Positions 63,301-64,000 of a DNA stretch of 64,000 nt are shown piece by piece. The notes beneath the pieces are model-generated. The model was not told the DNA's origin. It searched no databases and saw only the letters and a program-made list of their open reading frames with translations. The stretch is from positions 372,001-436,000 of the forward strand of contig QNQO01000221.1 in NCBI GenBank assembly GCA_003290165.1. The letters are read 5' to 3'. Position 1 is the stretch's first letter. Each line of letters begins with the position of its first letter. A program made the position numbers and the translations under genes. The DNA is from Berberis thunbergii. Lineage: Eukaryota; Streptophyta; Magnoliopsida; Ranunculales; Berberidaceae.

Positions 63301-64000
63301 ACAAAGTGTCACTATAAAAGAGTTTTTGAGTTTTAGTTTATTTTCTTATGCTATTTTCCACAACTCCGAAAAAGAAAAAGATGAAAAATGTGATTTGTAT
63401 ACAGACTTATTTGTATACGTGTGATAGAATTATAGGTATGCAGACTTGCTTGCATATCGGTGCACCGTTCCATGTGATTTCGGTTATACGTGTAGATTTA
63501 GGAAATGTTTGCCCTGGATCGAACTTCGGGTGAAATGACGTGTTCCTCGATGTGGCACCCCACTTGGAACATGTACGCTTCGAGTGGTTTCGAAGGCAAG
63601 GGAGGCACAACTCGTTGAGGTGTGTTCGACACAAGGAGGATGGTGTGATTGTGAAAAAGAAGCGATATTTTTTTTTGTATGTGCATGATTACCTTAAAAG
63701 AAGAAACTTAATGCTCATTCAACCATTGAATGAGAACTACATGTCTTTTTAAAGGTAGAAAACGTGTTTTGTTAATATTTCAATAATAGTCTAATATGAC
63801 TATGAATTGTATCATTGTTTGGAAATAAATCACCTTTGTGATGACTGATAACTTAGAAATATTATCCGGTTGCTTTTGACATTTTCATGCAGGATGGCAA
63901 GTCTACTCATATTTCTGCAGGTCAGACTTGCCACAGTCAATGTTTATAGTTAGGATGATAACACTTTTGCCTCATTGAGGAAATACCTGATGATGTGGTT
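60312..64000 (+). mobile_element. LTR-type sequence inserted in the chromovirus RNase H region, incomplete
   Basis: The break at 60312 begins TGTAGCACCCCGTATTTTT; a second similar start, TGTAATACCCGCCTAATT, follows at 60609 after GAATCTCAGGACGAGATTC. TGTAACACCCC starts and the GGACGAGATTC word are typical of the LTR junction of long-LTR chromoviruses (Tekay/Del type) in plants. This suggests a rearranged LTR element whose main LTR occupies much of 60609-64000. No gag or pol was seen; purine-rich leader-like sequence (61000-61480) is present. The type and right end cannot be confirmed in this window. Confidence 0.4.

Overview
This is a transposon-rich nuclear segment of a flowering-plant genome, most likely a eudicot. 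Plant-type genes carry GT-AG introns, the DNA is AT-rich, and the mobile elements are plant types: Ty3-gypsy chromoviruses and a Tat-like group, a copia-type non-autonomous element, CACTA, hAT and Mutator-like elements, a tRNA-derived SINE and LINE tails. The only well-preserved full-length host gene is a minus-strand PB1-domain Raf-like protein kinase (2689-8250, possibly starting at 8468).

Layout. 1-2.7 kb: intergenic. 2.7-8.5 kb: the Raf-like kinase, with a 617-bp hAT-type MITE in one intron. 9.3-18.2 kb: a Mutator-like element just upstream of the kinase, into which two LTR elements have inserted: a 2.1-kb non-autonomous copia-type element and a 5.9-kb chromovirus with near-identical LTRs. 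19.3-35.7 kb: a Tat-like non-autonomous LTR element arranged LTR-body-LTR-body-LTR. Its second body is split by an 8.25-kb CACTA element (25215-33469) that carries exons of an organellar phenylalanyl-tRNA synthetase and of a (6-4) photolyase. 36.2-57.4 kb: three decayed tandem copies of a PRP31-like splicing-factor gene, at about 36.4-43.0, 53.5-55.0 and 57.2 kb. Each is broken by a different transposon within the same roughly 40 bp near the N-terminus. Between copies A and B lies a 7.1-kb Mutator-like structure (45255-52371) with nearly identical 1.3-kb inverted arms. The arms carry fragments of a glycine-rich RNA-binding protein and of the ribosome-biogenesis factor KRR1. 57.4-64 kb: a third chromovirus, itself cut inside its RNase H region by another LTR-type sequence that runs off the window.

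Reading across the window: host-gene material here has mostly been duplicated, captured and broken by transposons. Target-site duplications support most of the insertions and allow an order of events to be inferred. Both gene-carrying elements (the CACTA and the Mutator-like structure) hold host exons with intact splice sites and reading frames, so they may be transcribed. The KRR1 fragment on the plus strand still reads through six exons as a 206-residue protein that lacks the central part of KRR1. No CRISPR, operon or bacterial feature is present. All assignments come from reading the sequence; no database search was run.
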